A stretch of DNA of 64,000 nt from NCBI GenBank assembly GCA_024195265.1, contig JAJLRJ010000006.1, positions 33,106,434 through 33,170,433 of the forward strand, written 5' to 3'. The notes beneath the pieces were generated by a model. The model worked only from the letters and a program-made list of their open reading frames with translations, was not told where the DNA came from and made no database searches. Positions 1-11,930 of this stretch are shown here, in pieces. This stretch comes from Dendrophyllia cribrosa. Its lineage: Eukaryota; Cnidaria; Anthozoa; Scleractinia; Dendrophylliidae. Made by a program: the position numbers and the translations under genes. Numbering within the stretch: the stretch's first letter is position 1; each line of letters begins with the position of its first letter.

Positions 1-103
1 TCACCGAAGTGGAGGTGAATAATGGTGGATATTTGCCGAGCCGCGATGCGGCGAGGTAAATATTCGTCATTCTTCAGCGTCATTGAGGTGAATAATTATT
101 TAG
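1..103. repeat. Fragment of a TIR/foldback repeat family
   Basis: The stretch starts with a TCACCGAAGTGGAGGTGAATA-like end that reappears inverted at about 11900-11930 (CCTCCACTTCGGTGAATA). It also holds the AATTATTTAGTATACAG border seen next to the 11.6-11.9 kb repeat. It is therefore one edge of an interspersed DNA element that continues to the left of the window. No coding capacity is visible. Confidence 0.5.
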
Positions 104-430
104 TATACAGTCCTTTGATTAAACGTTGTCATCGATCGGTCTTACCACTACGCGACCAGACCGAAAGGAAGTATGGGTGAATTAAAATGCATTCTTAATT
201 ATTCTCTATCGCGTTTACAATGGAGAACAAAACTCACGTTTGTCTTCGCGTGTTACTAACGCAAAGACAACAAGAGTCGCTTTGATACATATTCCGTTAA
301 GGACGTTCTGTTTTTTTGATAATGTGCAGTTGTTGAATGTGAATTGATTTCTCTCCATAATCCTTTTCGGTCTGGTCGCGTCGTAGGGATGAGACCGATC
401 AATGACAACGTTTAATCAAAAGACTGTATA
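104..430. repeat. MITE with about 65-bp terminal inverted repeats
   Basis: The left arm (about 104-172) begins TATACAGTCCTTTGATTAAA. The right arm (about 360-430) is its reverse complement and ends TTTAATCAAAAGACTGTATA. The core is unrelated and non-coding. TA-flanked ends would fit a Tc1/mariner-type MITE, but the family is not identified. Confidence 0.7.
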
Positions 431-2520
431 CCAAACCAATGGATAGCTAACCCACAATATGTAATTTATTTCTGCCAAATAGGAAAAAAAAAATCGCGCG
501 CGAAATCCAAAATAATCCCTGGAGACGGGACGGGACGGGACGGGAGCTGGGGATGAATAGCAAATGCTATTGCTAGTTTGAGAAGCCAATCAGAGCGCGC
601 GAAAAACACAATCCACTGGTTGGATATGTAATGTAATGTAAATATTTATTTAACCGCGATAATTAGTTAAGTGATGCTCCACATAAGAACTACCGTAAAC
701 TTCATTGTTCTGCCGCATTGGCTCTTTCCCACATAGAATATCTTTGATTTTAAGAATAGTGGAGGGGCTGATGGTTCATAATTATATTTCAGTATAAAAA
801 TAAAGAAAATCCATTTGCGTCCGAATAAATTTTGGGAAATGTTTGTGCTTAACCAATCAGAATAGCAGACGACAATAGCTAATAATTTTGCTTATTTGAA
901 GAAGTTCCCCAAATACAATATCTTTTAAAAATTGCATGTTGTGCGATTGGGTCTCAAATTACTCGAAATCTTAAAATAATTAGACAAAATGCACCTTGAA
1001 CCTTAACTTTTTGGCGGTTTTCGAGTCTAGGCCAATCAGATCACTAGTTGTAACAATGAAAAAAGTTGACATTCCATCGTGCATTGCGTTTCAGCACTTT
1101 CCTCCTTATGCGGATCATTACTTAAAGCTGTACAACTTGTGGGGTCGTGTGTAACTAAACTAATGAAAATATAACAAAAAGATAAATATGTAAATATGTG
1201 TTAATATTTTTACCTAGCTATAAAATATTTAAAATATTTAAAATATTAAAATATATGTCTAAAATGTTTTCAGTCTGGTTAACTCGAAGATTTAAAAGCC
1301 GTTTACCATAAAACTAGACTTCGTTTCAAAATCGGAGAAAGTCCTGAAGACGCGGTGGGGGTTGTCACAGAGCTTGTTATTTTGTGGACATTACAACAGC
1401 CAGAGGGTGAATTGGTTGTTGCGTGGACAATGACGATTCATTTATTGGTGGATGCGCCAGGCGCTGGAGAAGCGCAGTTGAGTGAGAACTGATGTCTGTT
1501 TGGATCGTTAGCTGACTCTTAGGTAGTCTTTAGGCCACCTTTAATCGAGTATGCTACTAGCTGCCCATATATCTCTTTGCGGCTTTTTTCCCTTTCAGTA
1601 GAGGAAAATGTCAATGTTTCATTTCAACATCAATCCTCTTTCTTTTGGAAGCATTTTGGCTTTGGCATTTTGGTATCGAAAAAAACAAGAGCTGTTTACT
1701 ATTCATTTAGACTTTGTTTTAATTAGAAAATTGGCTTTTAACAAAAAGTTCGCTTACTCAAAATTGTGACCCAATGTAGCATTTTCCAGGCGTTAAGATT
1801 GTGGGGCCTGGGAGCAGCTAAAAACCGGCGCGAAAACGAGAGGAGACTGGGGAGAGGGGATTCTTTCGCGCCAACCCCCCTCCGTCAGCGCTCGCGACAT
1901 TTTTCCTTCTGCGTTCCGCATATCCTTTGCTCCTCATCTGAACGGATCCGAGGCCCCCTTTTTTATTCTTTAGTAACTGCCACACAGCGAACAAAACAAG
2001 CTTAAAGCAGCGCTTCATCATGTTTCCTAACAGACGGAAAAATCTCCATGCGTTCAGCCATTATTTTTACCACACTACTAAATGCGCCATCTGCAAGGCG
2101 AAAACAGTAGAGACAGTAGAAAATGTCAAGTGCAATATCCGTCCGCTTTCACCTTTCACGCATTTTCGAGGTTCGATTATTTTTCCCAGGGCGCGGCTCC
2201 TTACAGATGAGTTAATCAGTTTATTTTTTTTTTTTCAGTTAACCCTTTAAGCCCTGAGAGTGATCAGCATCAAATTTCTCCTTGTAATATTAATGCTTTA
2301 TCGATCAAAAAGGTCACGAGAATTAAGGACATGATCACACAAGATGAGTTCTTTTGATATCCAAACAATTTCTCTCCACTACTTCTATAGGAAATGTGTA
2401 GAACTAGAAATGAGAATTTTAATTTTAATATTAGGGCGTAAAGGGTTAAGTCTGAATGCTGTTGCGTTACTTCAATTTGTATTTCGAGCTTATCAGGATC
2501 AACAATATGGATGTTAATAA
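431..2520. other. Intergenic, no gene seen
   Basis: This is AT-rich DNA 3' of gene A on the minus strand. It includes an AATATTTAAAATATT run near 1220-1250. A block at about 1790-1860 (GCGTTAAGAT, GACTGGGGAGAG) recurs in inverted orientation near 38950-39050, so it is an interspersed repeat. I see no supportable coding exon. Confidence 0.5.
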
Positions 2521-2525
2521 ATAAA

Positions 2526-2803
2526 CTAAACGGGTGATTCCATGGCCATGATGAAAGAAGCTGGTCTTTGATTAGCTTTGTGAACCATAGCCGTGTTGGT
2601 CACAAGTTCAAGTTCATCTTCACGGCCTTGTTGCTGGTCACTCTGTTCCAGGTCCTCTAGCTTTTCAGTCTCATGATCAGTATTTTGCTCGGATTCTCGT
2701 TCAAGACAAGGAAAGATAAATGGAGTTAGAGAAGCGATAATTCCTACTCCACCCGCCATGAGAAACGCAGCAATGTAGTTACCAAAATGGTCAGCCATTA
2801 AAC
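2526..2803 (-). CDS. Gene A terminal coding exon: MFS/SLC16-like transporter C-terminus
   Basis: This is the last coding exon of the first of three monocarboxylate-transporter-like genes. The acceptor (TTTCAG) directly precedes position 2803. The exon encodes the last transmembrane helix (GNYIAAFLMAGGVGIIASLTP) followed by an acidic, Q-rich cytosolic tail, and ends with a stop at 2526. The matching exon of gene B (16197-16501) has the same start phase, the same helix and the same final IMAMES motif, which supports both as real exons. MFS transporters of the SLC16 type move monocarboxylates or related small molecules across the plasma membrane. The substrate cannot be read from this exon. Confidence 0.8.
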
Positions 2804-3660
2804 CTGAAACGGAAAGTTAAACGAGTTTTAGCTTTGACTAGGACCAAGAAAAAGATAAGGCCACAGATAGGGATAGTAAGAGCGTTGGCTGGGATCTTTC
2901 ACTAAAGTTATTTTTAGACGTCACGTAAAACGGAAGTCGGTTTCCCAAAACGTCCGCAAACGTTTATTGTGACGTTATTGACACTTATCGGAGTAATAGG
3001 TAATGGCGGCTGTTGAATATTCAGTGTGGCTTTCCCAAATGGAATTTACAGTCGTTTGCGCACGTCTCAGGAAATAGTCTTCTGTTTCTGTGTCTTCTAA
3101 CAATAACTTGAGTGTGTGTGTAGGCTGGGCGTCTGTCTCTCTGTCCCTTTCTTTTCTCTTGCTGGGACTTGAGATGAAACCACAGTATAACTAAAATGCG
3201 GTTGAAAAATGTTGACCACAGACCGCTTAGAGTAGTAGAAGGGTAGAAGCTTGTTGAATGCAATTTTAGTACTTTTTACTTGACGACCTCTATGTTATTT
3301 TCATTTCAAAATAATTTATTAATATTAATATCTTATATCCCCTATTTATAAAATAGGGAAGGCATTACGTACATGTAAACTACTAGGACACCAGTTATTA
3401 CCTTTTACCTTTGTTGACCGAATTCTCTCTACTAGCTCATAACTAACTGATATTCATGGTTAACCAATTATGTGCTGACTGGCTGCTGAATTGCTCTGCC
3501 GAACAGCTGTCAGGAAGGACAGGAAACTAGCTATCCATTCGAATTCATAAGCTCATATTGTTTCATTCAAAGAAGCAATCTTTTTATCCATTCGTCCATT
3601 CATGCATTCATTCCTTCGTTCATTTTATTCAGCTAATATGCCAATAAAGCAATGACTTAC

Positions 3661-4030
3661 CCGACAATGGTGGACTGCTCAAAGCCCCAACACCAGCCGA
3701 CATCATTGTAAATCCAAAACCTGAAGCTTTTTTCGATTCCTCCATGGCATTCAAACATACAATGACATAACATGTTATCATCATTCCATCTGTCGTACTA
3801 AACACAATGACATAAGGCACTAATGTACCAAAGTTTTTCGCCAGAGTCAGCAACAATGTGGAGGATCCCATAGTAAAGCTTACTATTTGAAAAAGAACTC
3901 TTGGTTTTACACGCTTCATGTTACAAAGGCAACCTCCTCCGAGACGACCTAGCGCTGCAAATATGCCAATGAAGAGGAAAAGAGTGGAGCTTTTATCGCC
4001 GGAAATGCCTAGGTCATCACAATATTTTAT
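3661..4030 (-). CDS. Gene A third exon: MFS transporter core helices
   Basis: The exon is bounded by an acceptor (ACTTTCAG before 4030) and a donor (GTAAG at 3656-3660). It is 370 bp, exactly the length of the homologous exons of gene B (19060-19429) and gene C (39118-39487). The translation runs from an IKYCDDLGISGDKSS loop through glycine-rich helices (FIGIFAALGRLGGG) to TLLLTLAKNF and a final PPLSG at the splice site. The pattern is that of the C-terminal half of an SLC16/MCT-like 12-TM carrier. It is spliced between the 5055-5620 exon and the terminal exon. Confidence 0.85.
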
Positions 4031-4062
4031 CTGAAAGTACAGACATAAGGGTTAAGGTTTCG

Positions 4063-4203
4063 TATATGTTGTAGTTAATTTTTTATCTCAGGTAATTTTT
4101 ATTTTTCCATTGTTTTTGGGTATGGTAATATATGCTAATGAATTTGAAACAAAGGAAAAACAAAAATTACCTGAAATAAAAAATTAACTACAACATATAC
4201 ATA
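4063..4203. repeat. Foldback repeat in gene A intron
   Basis: GTATATGTTGTAGTTAATTT near 4066 is repeated as its reverse complement near 4180-4203, with a roughly 40-bp spacer. The arms are about 50 bp. It lies just 5' (minus strand) of the 3661-4030 exon. Confidence 0.6.
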
Positions 4204-5049
4204 CATGGCAAATGACTGTTGTGTTACGCAGCCGTTATTCAAATTCGTCCCTTCAGAAACGTTGGGGAAGTTGAGCACCTGCTTTCGGCAATAGGTTTTC
4301 TGGGATCGTTCGGGTAGCTAGCGTTGGTTACGATAGGTAAAATCGTCCTTTGTGATTGGTATAGTTCAACTTACAGTATTTTGCGGCAAGTTTATGCTAA
4401 ATGGACTTGTATTATAATTCAGTTGACTCAACCCCCTTAATGCGACTACCCTGTTAAACACGAAGTTCCGGTATAAAAGGCTTAGCTCCTCCCCCATTTC
4501 ACGCCTTTTGGGTGTAAAATGCAAATTAAGGCGTCTTTCCGTCGCAAAACGTGGTTAACTTGCGAATTAAACCAAGAATTTACCTAAGCAAAAAAAGAAA
4601 TAAAATTTCATAAAGACTTCTGATATAACTTTCATAAAGTTTTTCCAAATTGTGTTAGCAATGGTCTTAGTAATGACGCATGTTTTTTGTCAGTTGTTAA
4701 TGCTTCAGTGTGGTTGATTGACAACTGGAGGTGAGAATGGCCAGGCCAGTCTAATAAGAGTAAAGCCTGGTTTTCACCAGCGACAAAAGCATAAGCATAT
4801 GCGCGCGGAAGCACAAGAATTTGTGTCAAGTGAAAACGATCTTGACATAAGCATAACATTGATCCTTGTGCTTATGCTTGCGCTTATACTTATGCTCATG
4901 TTGGGCCTGTTTTCACTGGGCGTAATTGCTATGCTTCCGCTTCTGCTTATGTCGCTTATGTCGCTTATGTTGCTTATGAGTGTCGCTTTATGGACCACAA
5001 TCGTCGTATTAACGGAGTAGTCACAAAGCAAGTCACATGGCACCGGATA
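4204..5049. other. Intron of gene A with GCTTATG-rich repeat
   Basis: There is no exon here. From about 4765 to 4985 the sequence has many imperfect GCTTATG/CATAAGC units in both orientations, between AGCCTGGTTTTCACC-like and GGCCTGTTTTCACTGG-like sequences. This looks like a short non-autonomous element built of degenerate heptamer repeats. Confidence 0.5.
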
Positions 5050-5054
5050 CTTAC

Positions 5055-5620
5055 CAGATGCACGTATGGTACCAAACGAGAAAACGAGTAGAGTGTGGGT
5101 ACTGTTATCAATAGAGCTACGATGAAAGGATTCTTTAACAGTGAGAAATTAAATCTGAACTTCCTGGAAGGAGCTTGTTCACGCTCATTAGGAGAGGATG
5201 TGCCTTGATGGAGAAACCATCCAGTCAGCGATGCAAGAAACAAAACCCCAGCAAACACTCGGAATGTATTCCTCCAATCAAAAACGTCCACTAACGCTTG
5301 AAAAGTAGGGCCAAGAATCATGGTTCCCAATCCTTGCCCACCTGTTATGAATCCAAGGGCGACAGATCTTCTTTTATTGAAGTAATGAGTCGCAACAACT
5401 GTTGCAGTAACGTAAATAAGCGATGCTCCCATTCCAAAGGGAAAACTGAAGGTGATGTAGAGGATATCAATGCTTTTTACAAAGGAACCAACTAGAAGGG
5501 CGGCTGAACATAACAAGCATCCTAAAATGGTGGCAATTCGAATCCCAAATCGGTTGAGAAAACCACCCATTACAGGACCAAGTAAACAAAGAGAACCTAC
5601 GACGATAGAAGAAACCCATG
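5055..5620 (-). CDS. Gene A second exon: MFS transporter N-terminal half
   Basis: The exon is preceded by an acceptor (TTTTGCAG before 5620) and closed by GTAAG (5050-5054). It encodes TM2-TM6 of an SLC16-like carrier. The order is: an AWVSSIVVG helix; the loop NRFGIRIATILG, the MCT-type motif between TM2 and TM3; FPFGMGASLIY; HYFNKRRSVALGF, a family signature; GGQGLGTMILGP; DWRNTFRVFAG; then a charged central loop (SSPNEREQAPSRKF); and the start of the second half ending YVHLV. Exon length is 566 bp against 569 bp in gene B. The first exon (9635-9806) joins in phase. Confidence 0.87.
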
Positions 5621-5696
5621 CTGCAAAATAAAGAAAAACGAATGCTATTCTAAATCGGTTGCTACAATAGTTTAACTTACCCGCTACAAACCAATC

Positions 5697-6125
5697 AATA
5701 GGCAGGGGTATACCCAGGGGAAGGTTCCAGGGGTATACCCACGGGAGAGTAGAAAAACCTTTGAATGCAGAGGTTCACACGACGCAGAAATTAAACTTGC
5801 TGGTAGTTGCCGGATCTTCCTTGCGAAAGATCTCGTGCCAGGCGTCACTTGAATGTGAAAATACAAAACTGAATGCAAGGCTGGCACTACGGCAAAGCGC
5901 AGATTTATTAACGGCCGTTAATAAATCTGCCCTTTGCCGTAGTGCTAGTGCCAGCCTTGCATTCAGTTTTGTATTTTCACAGGGGAGAGTTCCAGGGGCA
6001 TACCCAGGGGAGGGTTCCATGGGCATACCCTGTGGAGGGGTCCAGGCGTATACCCTGGGGAGGGTTCCTGGGGCATACCCAGGGGAGGGTTCCAGGGGTT
6101 CTGATCCCCCCCCCCCCCCCCCCAT
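5697..6125. repeat. VNTR of roughly 26-bp units, interrupted by a foldback
   Basis: Units resembling GGTTCCAGGGGCATACCCAG occur at about 5700-5755 and again five or so times at 5980-6100, ending in a long C run at 6107-6123. A palindromic insert (5854-5980) separates the two parts. The array is in the first intron of gene A, beside the 5055-5620 exon. Confidence 0.75.
5854..5980. repeat. Foldback insert inside the VNTR
   Basis: TGTGAAAATACAAAACTGAA at the left is mirrored by TTCAGTTTTGTATTTTCACA at the right. The arms continue almost without mismatch to a central AACGGCCGTT. Each arm is about 60 bp. It has no coding capacity. Confidence 0.8.
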
Positions 6126-7996
6126 TCTCTCCGTAGATTTATAAGAATTGAGAACAGAACCCTTACAAAAATATCGAGAAAGGAGCAGACTATTTCAATG
6201 TGAAAACGAGAAACTGGGAGTTGGTGGTATTTCACGTAGTTAAACATCAGTGACACACTCGCCTGCGGCTCGTGTGCCACTTTTTTGTTCTTACCACATT
6301 TTAACGTCATCTGTGATCTATAACTGAACAGACACACGGCCAAATGGAATCTATTTGTTAAATATATCATAATCAGAATTTTAATAAGTTTTCCACGACA
6401 CAAGACGACAAACTTGAAAAAAATTAGGTGCAATCCATTTCCATCCTGCCATCTACAGCACAAGACACTTAAGTTTACTCTCACAGCACTAGTAGAATAA
6501 CTTTAAACAAAACTGGACTATTATTTTTGGGTTTTCACTGATATAAATATGTCCTTTGGCTTTTTAAACAGTAACACTATAAAAAAAAAATGGCGACAGA
6601 GTCCCTTTAAGGCGGCCGGGTCCACATTAACGCCATTTTCCCGCCACTTGATATGGCTTTAATGGTAATATCTTGTTCACGTTTCAAGCAATCCAAAAAC
6701 TCTTGCACTCATCTCATGAATCTACGTTATGGGGTGTTCTGTAAATTTTTGAGTGATTTTTGGGTATGTTTGGGAGGAAATAGTTTTTATCAAAGGATTT
6801 GTAAAATTAAGTGAAATAAGAAATATTGAAGATTTAGTGAAGTTTTGAAATTAGAATTTGTAGTTACTAATTAATAGACGGACACCTCTGGAGTGCTCTC
6901 GCGTGGGTATCAACTGTCTGTTGGTGTTCCAAAAATCATTTTCTTTCTTCTATCCGCCTTCTTTAAACCTCTTAAAATTTCATTCAAATTCACGTGTACC
7001 CCTGCCTTAATTGTTATCGATTTTTTGTTGTCTTGAAACTTTTTCCGTATGTTACTGGTATAAAGGAATATAAATCGAATATTTTTGGTATTACCGATAT
7101 GTTTGTATATGAAATGATTACGTGGTACTATTGTGTTACGCGCTATCAGAAAAGTTTCCAATAACTTTTGACATACGCAAAGTAGTGATTTTTTTACGGA
7201 CAACAAATAAATCTAAAAGGCTAAAGTTGTTATTTGTCCTCCAAAATTACAGTTGCTGCTGTTAACTTTAATTCTAATTCTAAGTATCATTGAAGGTTTC
7301 TTTAAATACACCAAACCACGAATTTAAACATCTACAAGGTACGACTATCACCCCCTGTCAATTGTATCATGATGGGAGTCCGCCCCCCACTCCCCGCCCC
7401 ACCGCATTTGATTCAAGACATTGTTTTGACCCCTGTTACACGTTATTAATACTCCGGATCGTTTCTTATTTCCACTACCATTAAAACATCTGAAACATTC
7501 AATAATTATTTAATATCAGTTTCTTTCTGCATTCTACAGGAATGAACTAGTTCGGTGTTAAAAAGTCAGGATTCAAATCCTGTGTTTTGAAAGGGATTCG
7601 CAGCTCCCTTCTGTATGTCCCTTCGCAACTTTCGCCACGCACTCGTGGTGGTGAACACGCGGTAACACATGGCAGTAATTAGTAAGCACGTGGCGGTAAA
7701 CACGTGCTGAGATGCAGCGCTTGTGAACACAGGCAGCCCATGGGTACTATGTGATTCTATGTGAAGTTCATTTTAAAACTGAAGGTCGACGGAGAAACGG
7801 TGGAAATAAATGCAATAGCTCAAATAAATGTTAATTACCTTCACATTATTACCTCGCCATTTGTCACGGATCCTGATTACTGATTACATGTATTTAAAGC
7901 TTTCGTGCGTTCGAAATATTATACCCTGTTCTCGAAAATGGATACCCCGTTATATATCAGTAGTTCCAAACTCATGATCTCGTTGTACGGCACATA
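6126..7996. other. Gene A first intron, no exon seen
   Basis: The DNA is AT-rich. GACAGAGTCCCTTTAA at about 6596-6611 matches the right end of the repeat at 13711-14415 and marks another copy of that family. No conserved transporter exon was found here. Confidence 0.45.
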
Positions 7997-8001
7997 TACA
8001 T

Positions 8002-8462
8002 ACCCCGGGGGGGGGGGGGGGGGTACTCCCATATATGAGCTATATAGGTATGTGCCGCTGTGAAGGGTATGGTTTTCAGGCAGTTTAGTCTAGGATAGGG
8101 TATAGTTATCAGAGATTTTTGGTCTAGAATAGGGTATCATTTTCCGCTAAACTGATCAATTGCGTGAAGAATTTAGTCTAGACAAGGTTTACTGCCAAAT
8201 GGCATTTAAAAATCGGTACGGCGGGCAGTACGGCATTTTTGCTGACCCCTGTTAACTAATAGCTGTGATAGTGAACGAGTTTCTGGAAAATAGCGAGTCT
8301 GGAATAGGTCTAGGATAGGGTAGGGTTTTTCGGTGTTTAGTCTAGAATAGGGTTGCAAAATGCGGCTAAAATGGTCTAGTATAGGTTAAGGGTCTCAGAG
8401 TCCCAGCGGCACACCCCCACCCAAAAATTTGCAGAGTACTCCCCCCCCCCCTCCCCCCGGGA
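8002..8462. mobile_element. Poly-G/C-capped non-autonomous element with 5-bp TSD
   Basis: The left end is ACCCC followed by about 20 G. The right end is a C run closing CCCCCCGGGA. Both sides carry TACAT (7997-8001 and 8463-8467), a 5-bp target duplication. Inside are many TCTAG(G)ATAGGGTA-like units. It resembles the 20853-21170 element in ends and in TSD length. It has no transposase. Confidence 0.6.
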
Positions 8463-8568
8463 TACATACCCAGGGAGTACATATAGTCACATGTTATGTG
8501 ACTGTTTATATCTATAGGCAAGAATGTTTTTATGAAAATATTACAATATGTGATTAATTAATTTGGTT

Positions 8569-9217
8569 TATATACAGAACGGCAAACTCGCCGATGTTCA
8601 TCGGCGAAGTGACTATGTCTGTATATATGTGGAACACCAAATCTCGCCGATGTCTATCGGCGACGCTGATTTCCCTTTCGTAAACGGTCGATGCCATTAT
8701 TAGCAAACGGTCGATGCCATTTTTAACGGTCGATGCCATCATTAGCATTCATTAGTAACCAAACCTTTTTGTAATGGTCGATGCTATTTCTCTCTAGTTT
8801 ATGCCTGGATTGGGACGAAAATAGGCTATCATTATTAGATCAAATTGGGCCTAGGTAAAGCGATTATTAGATCTAAGCTAGATTCACGGTTAGGTAAGAT
8901 TTAGGGTTAGGGTGACCCGTTATTGATATATATTAAGAAAAGCAACTTTTATGATTAAATTTTTCTTGGGTTTGCCGGATCAACCCAGTGGTCTAGTGGT
9001 AAGAGAGAGATGTTAGCATGCAGAGGTTCCGGGTTCGATTCCAGGTAGTTATATTCCATTTTTCTTTTTCTGATAGAAAAAATAATTCTAAAATTGGTGA
9101 AAATTTTTCTAAGTGTCGCTAAAATGGCAACGACCGTTTACGAAAGGGAAATGCGCATCGGCGACAGACACTGTTACTTCGCCGATGATCATCGGCGAGA
9201 AGGCAGTTCTGTATATA
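8569..9217. mobile_element. TIR element with CGCCGAT palindromes
   Basis: The left end TATATACAGAACGGCAAACT and the right end AGGCAGTTCTGTATATA are inverted. The termini carry several short palindromes of the form CGCCGATGTTCATCGGCG (about 8590, 8645, 9180). TTACGAAAGGGAA and its complement form an inner inverted pair. It is non-coding. It contains a tRNA-like segment at 8979-9051. Confidence 0.65.
8979..9051 (+). other. tRNA-like segment (probable pseudogene or SINE head)
   Basis: There is an A-box-like TGGTCTAGTGGTAAG and a perfect B box GGTTCGATTCC (9032-9042) with a T-stem GGG/CCA. The anticodon loop would be TTAGCAT. The acceptor arms pair poorly, so a working tRNA gene is doubtful. Confidence 0.35.
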
Positions 9218-9634
9218 TTGATTAAGTATAGTGAAACAGTTACATAATATGTGTTTATCTGATCACCGTTCCACCTAGAGGTGTTACTCTTATAAATTGA
9301 CCAGGACAAACAAAGAGACAATAATGTGAAGGTAAATAACATCTATTGGAGTTACAGTTCTCACAGTCGAAGCTCTCTGAGCGGACACTCTCATGATCAA
9401 AAGAAGTCAAATGTTGAATTTTTATCGATTGCCGATATTTGTCGATTGATTAGTATCGAATTTCATCGAAAATCATGATCGATTTTTATCGACTATCGAA
9501 ATTATCGATACGTGACGTCCTGTTACAAATGAGTCTGAAAGAAAATTTCATGTGCAAGTCATGCGCTGTTAAGTCTGTTAACCACGCACGATTATTCACC
9601 GTAATGTCGAAAAACATTATATATTTCAACTTAC

Positions 9635-9806
9635 CAGTTCTTTCACGGCTTTCGTTAAATGAATCCATAAGAACAGGGAACAGTACGCCGAGAGCGAAGG
9701 AAAATCCAAGCGTGAGAATCATACATATTGTAGAACAAAAACAAATGAACCACGACCAAGGACTGTCTTGCTTGAAAGAAGAAACATCACCGCATAAAAG
9801 ACCCAT
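9635..9806 (-). CDS. Gene A first coding exon: MFS/SLC16-like N-terminus
   Basis: The ATG is at 9804-9806 and the donor GTAAG at 9630-9634. The exon encodes a short cytosolic start, a tryptophan-rich SPWSW at the position of the DGGWGW motif of MCTs, then TM1 (FICFCSTICMILTLGFSFAL) and VLFPVLMDSF. The 29431-29602 exon is 172 bp long, identical in length, and differs at few residues. It splices in phase 1 to the AWVSS helix at 5620, so gene A covers about 7.3 kb. An upstream 5' UTR or promoter was not resolved. Confidence 0.8.
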
Positions 9807-11580
9807 GATAGAAATCCCAAGAATATACTTTACCTAAACAGCGAGAAGCAGTGTCGTGGTTTTCGCTTTCTAAAACGTAATTACAATGCGTTTCGGCGAT
9901 GTCTTGCCATACTGTATTTGCATCCTTCGTCGACTGTCAAGTCAAGGATGTCACGCAATCAACAAATGAGACAACACGGTCGCCTGGTCACGGAATGCTT
10001 GTACAGGATTTTTTTTTTCGGGTGAAACCCTCCTTACGAATTTTTTTTAGAAAAATATTGCTTTGTTTGTCATTTACTATTAAAGAGAACTATTTCACAA
10101 AAAAAATTGTTGTACTTCGTAGGTTAAAGACCGTTTTGATCATTAAATTTAGAATGATTAAAATCAATTGTCATAGTTTGTTATTTTCAGATTGTTTTCT
10201 TTTCACTATACACTTTTTATAAATAGCAATTCATATTGAATGTTTTACATCATATCTAGTAGGCAACACTTAAAATTCTATTTTTATCACAATCATACAG
10301 CAACCTTTATCAAAAGATGGATGGGATTTTGAGGTTTGACCAAAAAAATTGTGACTTCGCACTTTAAATACCACTGGCTGCCAATGATAACAAGACTTTG
10401 TGGTATTAATTTTTTTAAAAAGTAGCAGTGTTGCAGGTTTTTTGCGTAACAGTTAAAGTTTAATTTTAACCCCAACTAGCTATATACAAATGAACGTTTT
10501 CGTTGTGTTGTATAAGGTAATTCCACTGAAATAGAACTTACAATAGATTCTTGTTCAAACTTTGCCTACGAGATATTTATTACATGAGAATTTCAATTTT
10601 AAAATAAAAAATGGGGGTGCCCGTGTTGGTTAAGGAGCTGTCAGGCATCGAATTAATATGCCCTATTTTGGCATTTTAGCAGTATTGTTATAGAAGTGCA
10701 TTGCTATTATTTGAAAACTCTTAAAAACTCAAAAACTTATGAGAACATGCTAAAGGAAACATCACATACATTGCGTTGGACATAGGTAAACTTTTTACAT
10801 TCGTTTTAGACAGAGAAGTCTAAGCGCCAGGTAAATATCAGACAAAATCTGTTTTCCTGATAACTGAAATGCAAAACAGAGAAACTGCAGTTCAGCTCTA
10901 TTTCTCTCATTTATTAGATTTTCAACAATAGAAATATAATAAGTCTTTTCTCATACAATGGTTTTGGGAACTTGATTAGAAAGGACGAAAAAAAAGGTGG
11001 GGTGCCCGTGCTCGTTTACGAGAAAACAGCCACTTATTTTTTAGCGATCTTTGTCTCAAAAGAAACCTCTATGTTCTAAATGTGCGCGCGCTCGTGCATG
11101 CGCTAATGACGCAAGAAATTATGCGCAGTAAGTGATGCGCAATGCAAAACGGTGGAATCACCAGGACAAGACCCCTCCTCTATTTAATTTTACTGTGGGC
11201 GCAAATAATTTTATAAAATATTACAAAGATACCAAAACCAATATTTATAAGTTTAATATTGAAACTGTTTATGGATACAAACATGTATTTATCACATTGA
11301 TCATAATACAGTATACAGCGGGATGTTTTGAAATATAGAGTCTCTAAAATAGCATTTCCAGCCTTCTGAGAGTAGTTTCCAGGAAGTTTAAGCTGGTGGC
11401 CTAAACGCAGCCGGGGCATTTGTCGGCTGTAGACTTTCTAGGCTTTCACCCAAATTTATAACGAATTGTTGGGCGCTCAGTTAGGATGTCGTTTTGTAAC
11501 TGTTTTTTGTCTGTGATGTATAAGATATGTGCACATAGAAACCTTTTATCGGACCAGGTTATAATGTTAATAAAAGCTTT
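9807..11580. other. Intergenic, upstream of gene A; no gene seen
   Basis: Low-GC DNA, with no conserved exon and no obvious promoter. Nearby ATCGATTTTTATCGACT-type runs (9420-9500) look like simple TATCGA repeats overlapping the gene A exon side. Confidence 0.4.
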
Positions 11581-11582
11581 TA

Positions 11583-11930
11583 GTATATACTGAAACAGTG
11601 GATAACATTATTGGCGCGCTCTGATTGGCTACTGAAACTCGGAATAGCAAGTGCTATTCACCTCCCAGCAATTTGCGAGCGAAAATTGTAATCGTTGACA
11701 GGAATATAAATGAGTTAAAAAGCATCATTTTCGTTATATTATCTCACTGTTTCAGTATATACTAAAACAATTATTCACCTCAGTGTAGGTGGGTACTGGT
11801 GGTCATTTTCGTTATATTATCTCACTGTTTCAGTATATACTAAAACAATTATTCACCTCAGTGTAGGTGGGTACTGGTGGATATTTATATCCGCCTACCC
11901 ACCTCCACTTCGGTGAATAGTTATTAATTA
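11583..11930. repeat. Repeat element with two 78-bp tandem units
   Basis: AGTATATACTGAAACAGTG at about 11583 is mirrored by CACTGTTTCAGTATATACT. The unit starting TCATTTTCGTTATATTATC is present at 11725-11802 and, identically by eye, at 11803-11880. The right edge TCCACTTCGGTGAATA matches the inverse of positions 1-20, so this is the same interspersed family. Confidence 0.75.

Noticed and set aside
5761..6144. ORFs of 116-173 codons on both strands
   Set aside because: They read through the VNTR and its palindromic insert; Pro/Gly-rich by composition only.
8979..9051. Functional tRNA gene
   Set aside because: Boxes A and B are present but acceptor pairing is poor and it lies within a mobile element.
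11725..11880. CRISPR-like direct repeats
   Set aside because: Only two adjacent 78-bp copies without spacers, in a eukaryotic context.
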